Part shown: positions 6,438 to 8,132 of the stretch, one piece after another
Layout of the letters: each line of letters opens with the position of its first letter
Position numbering within the stretch: position 1 is the stretch's first letter
NCBI GenBank assembly: GCA_030746455.1
Contig: JASLMQ010000897.1
Location: 1-8,132 of the forward strand
Length of the DNA stretch: 8,132 nucleotides
Reading direction: 5' to 3'
Origin: Candidatus Latescibacterota bacterium
GTDB lineage: Bacteria > Latescibacterota > UBA2968 > GCA-2709665
Position numbers and translations under genes: made by a program
Notes under the pieces: model-generated
Databases searched by the model: none
What the model saw: the letters and a program-made list of their open reading frames with translations, nothing else
What the model was told of the DNA's origin: nothing

Positions 6438-6466
6438 TTGACTTTCGGTATCCCTCGGCCCATCAT
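6438..6466 (+). promoter_or_regulatory. Sigma70-type promoter candidate for the ankyrin lipoprotein
   Basis: TTGACT (6438-6443, 5 of 6) and CATCAT (6461-6466, 4 of 6) are 17 bases apart. Transcription would start near 6473, leaving a leader of about 70 bases before the ATG at 6543. The -35 box begins 11 bases after the heptamer inverted repeat. Confidence 0.4.
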
Positions 6467-6532
6467 TCCAGTGCAAAGCCGACTTGTACGTGCCACGTTA
6501 GAACTGCAGACACGCGAATCCCTGTTGCCGCC

Positions 6533-6537
6533 GGAGG
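6533..6537 (+). promoter_or_regulatory. Shine-Dalgarno GGAGG fixing the lipoprotein start
   Basis: GGAGG lies 5 bases before the ATG at 6543. It settles the start in favour of 6543 over a 35-codon longer TTG-initiated reading from 6438, which would also bury the signal peptide. Confidence 0.7.
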
Positions 6538-6542
6538 AACCC

Positions 6543-7103
6543 ATGTCGAGGTGGTTAGTCTGCGCGAAATGCCTGCTTGTGGTGCTGTCTTTCTCCGGAT
6601 GTCGGTCGGGCACCGACTCAGAGCTCGTGGAGGCCGCGAAGAAGGGCGAGAAGGAGACCGTGCAGGAGCTTCTAGCCAACGGCGCGGATGCCAGAGACAA
6701 CCTGTTCGGCGTTACGGCGCTGATGGAGGCGGCGGCGAAGGGCGATACGAGCATCGTTCGAATTCTTCAGGAGCATGGGGCCGAGGTCAACGTGCGCGAC
6801 AAGAACGGGGCGACGCCCCTGATCTACGCGGCCGACAAGGGGCATCCCGAGATCGTCCGGATCCTGCTTCGGGCGGGCGCTGAGGAAGACGCGGCAACGA
6901 AGGTGGGGTGGACGCCGCTGCTCTACGCGGCCTATGGCGGACACGATGACGTGCTCAAGGTGCTGCTGAATGCGGGATCTGATGTTCACGCGGTGACGAA
7001 GAAAGGCAGGTCGGCACTGGACCTGGCGGAGGAGAAAGGGCACGCGGAGACGCTGCGGATTCTGAGAGCGGCGGGAGCTCAAGAGAAGAGCGAGAAGCAT
7101 TGA
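6543..7103 (+). CDS. Ankyrin-repeat lipoprotein
   Basis: A 186-residue protein. Residues 1-20 (MSRWLVCAKCLLVVLSFSGC) form a lipoprotein signal peptide with a lipobox ending in FSGC; C20 would be lipidated and the mature protein anchored in a membrane facing outward or periplasmic. The rest is five ankyrin repeats of 33 residues: about 26-53 (capping, SELVEAAKKGE), 54-86 (TALMEAAAKGD), 87-119 (TPLIYAADKGH), 120-152 (TPLLYAAYGGH) and 153-180 (SALDLAEEKGH), with a short charged tail. Ankyrin repeats bind other proteins; no enzymatic part is present. Start fixed by GGAGG at 6533. It is divergent from the AAA+ ATPase with a shared 335-base spacer, so co-regulation or a functional link is possible but unproven. 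Its stop codon is part of an ATTGAGA tandem repeat. Confidence 0.9.
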   Translation: MSRWLVCAKCLLVVLSFSGCRSGTDSELVEAAKKGEKETVQELLANGADARDNLFGVTALMEAAAKGDTSIVRILQEHGAEVNVRDKNGATPLIYAADKGHPEIVRILLRAGAEEDAATKVGWTPLLYAAYGGHDDVLKVLLNAGSDVHAVTKKGRSALDLAEEKGHAETLRILRAAGAQEKSEKH

Positions 7104-7127
7104 GAATTGCGGAATTGAGAATTGAGA
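7099..7127 (+). repeat. ATTGAGA tandem repeat overlapping the lipoprotein stop
   Basis: Units ATTGAGA (7099-7105), ATTGCGGA (7106-7113), ATTGAGA (7114-7120) and ATTGAGA (7121-7127) run head to tail. The TGA stop at 7101-7103 lies in the first unit. The AT-rich composition is unlike the gene before it. Similar AATTGAGA-type runs are known to me as dispersed intergenic repeats of environmental genomes. Confidence 0.7.
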
Positions 7128-7443
7128 AATGGTACCCTGGGCCACGGAGGAGCACCTAGGCGAAGGTGGGCCCGTACGGGGCTGAGTGGAGTCAGAGCAG
7201 ACGCCAGGCTGCAACATGCGATGTGCTACCGTGGTCAGACAGCTAACAAGGGAGCGGGGAATCGGCCGGGTTTGAGCCCGGGCTTGTCCGCCGTAGCGGC
7301 GTCAGCCGCGAAGGAGGAAGGGGCGAGAGTGAATAGCCAGGGGCGTCAGCCCCTGGGCAGCAGTGTAGCCCACGAAACAACAGCCCCGAAGGGGCGACAG
7401 GTCGTCCGCACCAACCGATGGACATTCGGCCCAGTGCATACGG
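7104..7443. other. 340-base hairpin-rich spacer before the GNAT gene
   Basis: No gene is supported. It starts with the ATTGAGA repeat and contains a cluster of hairpins (7266-7395) described separately. About 130 bases (7128-7260) between them show only a weak stem near 7209-7224. I see no clear promoter. Confidence 0.6.
7266..7395 (+). repeat. Hairpin cluster with GTCA loops, REP-like element or structured leader
   Basis: Stems in order: CCGGG-N6-CCCGG (7266-7281); GCGGC-GTCA-GCCGC (7296-7309), alternative to CGCCG-TAG-CGGCG (7289-7301); CCAGGGGC-GTCA-GCCCCTGG (7337-7356); GCCCC-GAA-GGGGC (7383-7395). Two share the core GGC-GTCA-GCC. Phrases such as GCCCCGAAGGGGCGACAG recur, as I remember, between genes in Planctomycetota and Verrucomicrobiota, which favours a dispersed repeat. 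It ends 48 bases before the GNAT start, so an RNA leader is the alternative. Confidence 0.55.
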
Positions 7444-8132
7444 ATGGAGATCAGGACCTACGACATAGACGACGCGCCGAATCTGGCGGCATTCTACAAC
7501 AGCCAGATCGCCAATCTGCCCTACCGGTATGCCATCTCGGACGAGGACTTCGCCCGGGGTATCCGCCAACAGCGGTATGAGGATGCCTCCTATGACATGC
7601 CGCACTCCGAGCGGGTGATTGTGGGGACGGAGAACGAAGAGATCAGAGGGTTTGCTCATGTCGGGGTCGCCCAGGAGGAGAAGGAGGGCGAGACGCGGGC
7701 GCTGGGCGTGATCCGATTCATGATCTACGAGCCCGGCTATCGACCGCTCGGGCAGGCGCTCCTCGACGCGGCCGAGGTCCACTTCGCGGGCGCCGAGCTC
7801 AGCAGGATCTCGGCGCTTCACGCGGACTACCTCTACCGATTCTGGTACATGGAGCACGGATTCACCACGCTTCTTGGACACGTCACCGGCCTGCTGTCCG
7901 TGAACGGCTATGACGTAGCCGGAGGCGAGATCTTCATGGCGTGGCCGGAATTCGAGGCTGCGGAGCCCACGCCGCCGGAAGAGGGGAGCGCAATCCAGGC
8001 GAAGGAGATCCCGGGCCGGGGGGATCGGCCCAATCTGCTCCTGGGCCTCTGGCGCGACAACTCCCGGTTCGGCGCGTGCGATGCCTATTGCGTGGGGCAC
8101 TACCAACCGGCCCCAGAGGCGCAGGACGAGTT
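7444..8132 (+). CDS. GNAT-family N-acetyltransferase, probably double-domain, cut by window edge
   Basis: The reading frame is open from ATG 7444 to the right edge (229 codons plus two bases). The first domain (1-170) is a GNAT fold: MEIRTYDIDDAPNLAAFYNS at the start, a strand IRGFAHVGVA (67-76), then the acetyl-CoA loop in GYRPLGQALLDAAE (98-111) with the R-x-x-G-x-A pattern (R100, G103, A105), and YMEHGF (135-140), the usual motif B end. An acidic, proline-rich linker (171-190) follows. NLLLGLWRDN and AYCVGHYQPAPEAQDE (214-229) look like the first strands of a second GNAT domain, so a tandem protein is likely. The acceptor substrate is unknown. No in-frame start exists upstream for over 50 bases and no clear ribosome binding site precedes the ATG, which is unusual for this window. 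Confidence 0.8.
   Translation, partial: MEIRTYDIDDAPNLAAFYNSQIANLPYRYAISDEDFARGIRQQRYEDASYDMPHSERVIVGTENEEIRGFAHVGVAQEEKEGETRALGVIRFMIYEPGYRPLGQALLDAAEVHFAGAELSRISALHADYLYRFWYMEHGFTTLLGHVTGLLSVNGYDVAGGEIFMAWPEFEAAEPTPPEEGSAIQAKEIPGRGDRPNLLLGLWRDNSRFGACDAYCVGHYQPAPEAQDE

Larger units (their letters stand above)
6208..6542. other. Divergent regulatory spacer
   Basis: This separates the ATPase (minus) from the ankyrin lipoprotein (plus). It holds a minus-strand promoter candidate (6305-6333), a large heptamer-based inverted repeat (6347-6426) and a plus-strand promoter candidate (6438-6466). A small stem AGGCC-N6-GGCCT (6261-6276) and two TGCAATG direct repeats (6248-6254, 6276-6282) lie in the leader of the ATPase. 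Confidence 0.65.

Noticed and set aside
6438..6542. 35-codon N-terminal extension of the ankyrin protein from a TTG
   Set aside because: It overlaps the promoter candidate, lacks a ribosome binding site, and would hide a clear lipoprotein signal peptide; ATG 6543 has GGAGG at ideal spacing.
7243..8106. Minus-strand open frame of 287 codons opposite the GNAT gene
   Set aside because: The plus frame has an intact acetyl-CoA motif and GNAT order; the antisense product has none, and its first residues and its hairpin-covering end look non-coding.

Overview
The window is GC-rich bacterial DNA with four genes on the minus strand (1-6207) and two on the plus strand (6543-8132). The gene content suggests an environmental, uncultured bacterium: a GHL10-like glycoside hydrolase, a divergent FucI-type sugar isomerase, a lipoprotein with ankyrin repeats and a GNAT protein that is probably double-domain. 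Long spacers filled with short-unit and palindromic repeats fit this. I would guess a Planctomycetota- or Armatimonadota-like lineage, but nothing here fixes the phylum. There is no rRNA, tRNA, transposase or CRISPR array.

Layout. Minus strand, in order of transcription: a MoxR-type AAA+ ATPase (6207-5245); a 614-residue protein whose N-terminal part looks TraB/ChaN/DUF5682-like (4997-3153); an 899-base spacer without a convincing gene; an L-fucose-isomerase-like enzyme (2253-592); a 291-base repeat-rich spacer; and the start of a putative glycoside hydrolase (300 to beyond the left edge). Plus strand: an ankyrin-repeat lipoprotein (6543-7103), a hairpin-rich spacer, and a GNAT acetyltransferase running off the right edge (from 7444).

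How the genes may work together. The AAA+ ATPase and the TraB-like protein form a two-gene cassette recalling MoxR-based systems in which an ATPase remodels a partner. The usual von Willebrand factor A (VWA) protein is not in the window. The ankyrin lipoprotein is divergent from the ATPase. Candidate sigma70-type promoters for the two face away from each other, and an 80-base inverted repeat built of 7-base units lies exactly between their -35 boxes. The isomerase and the glycoside hydrolase look like an unrelated carbohydrate-use pair.

Non-coding content is the most unusual part. Two diverged copies of a roughly 150-base element lie in opposite orientation (433-581 and 5016-5167). Each begins with three 10-base units of the type CACNGATRAA and ends near a CCTCA-N7-TGAGG hairpin. 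Other structures are the heptamer hairpin, an ATTGAGA repeat overlapping a stop codon, a nested stem-loop at 3013-3068, and a hairpin cluster with GTCA loops before the GNAT gene. Family names are recognised from memory and motif reading only; no database search was possible.
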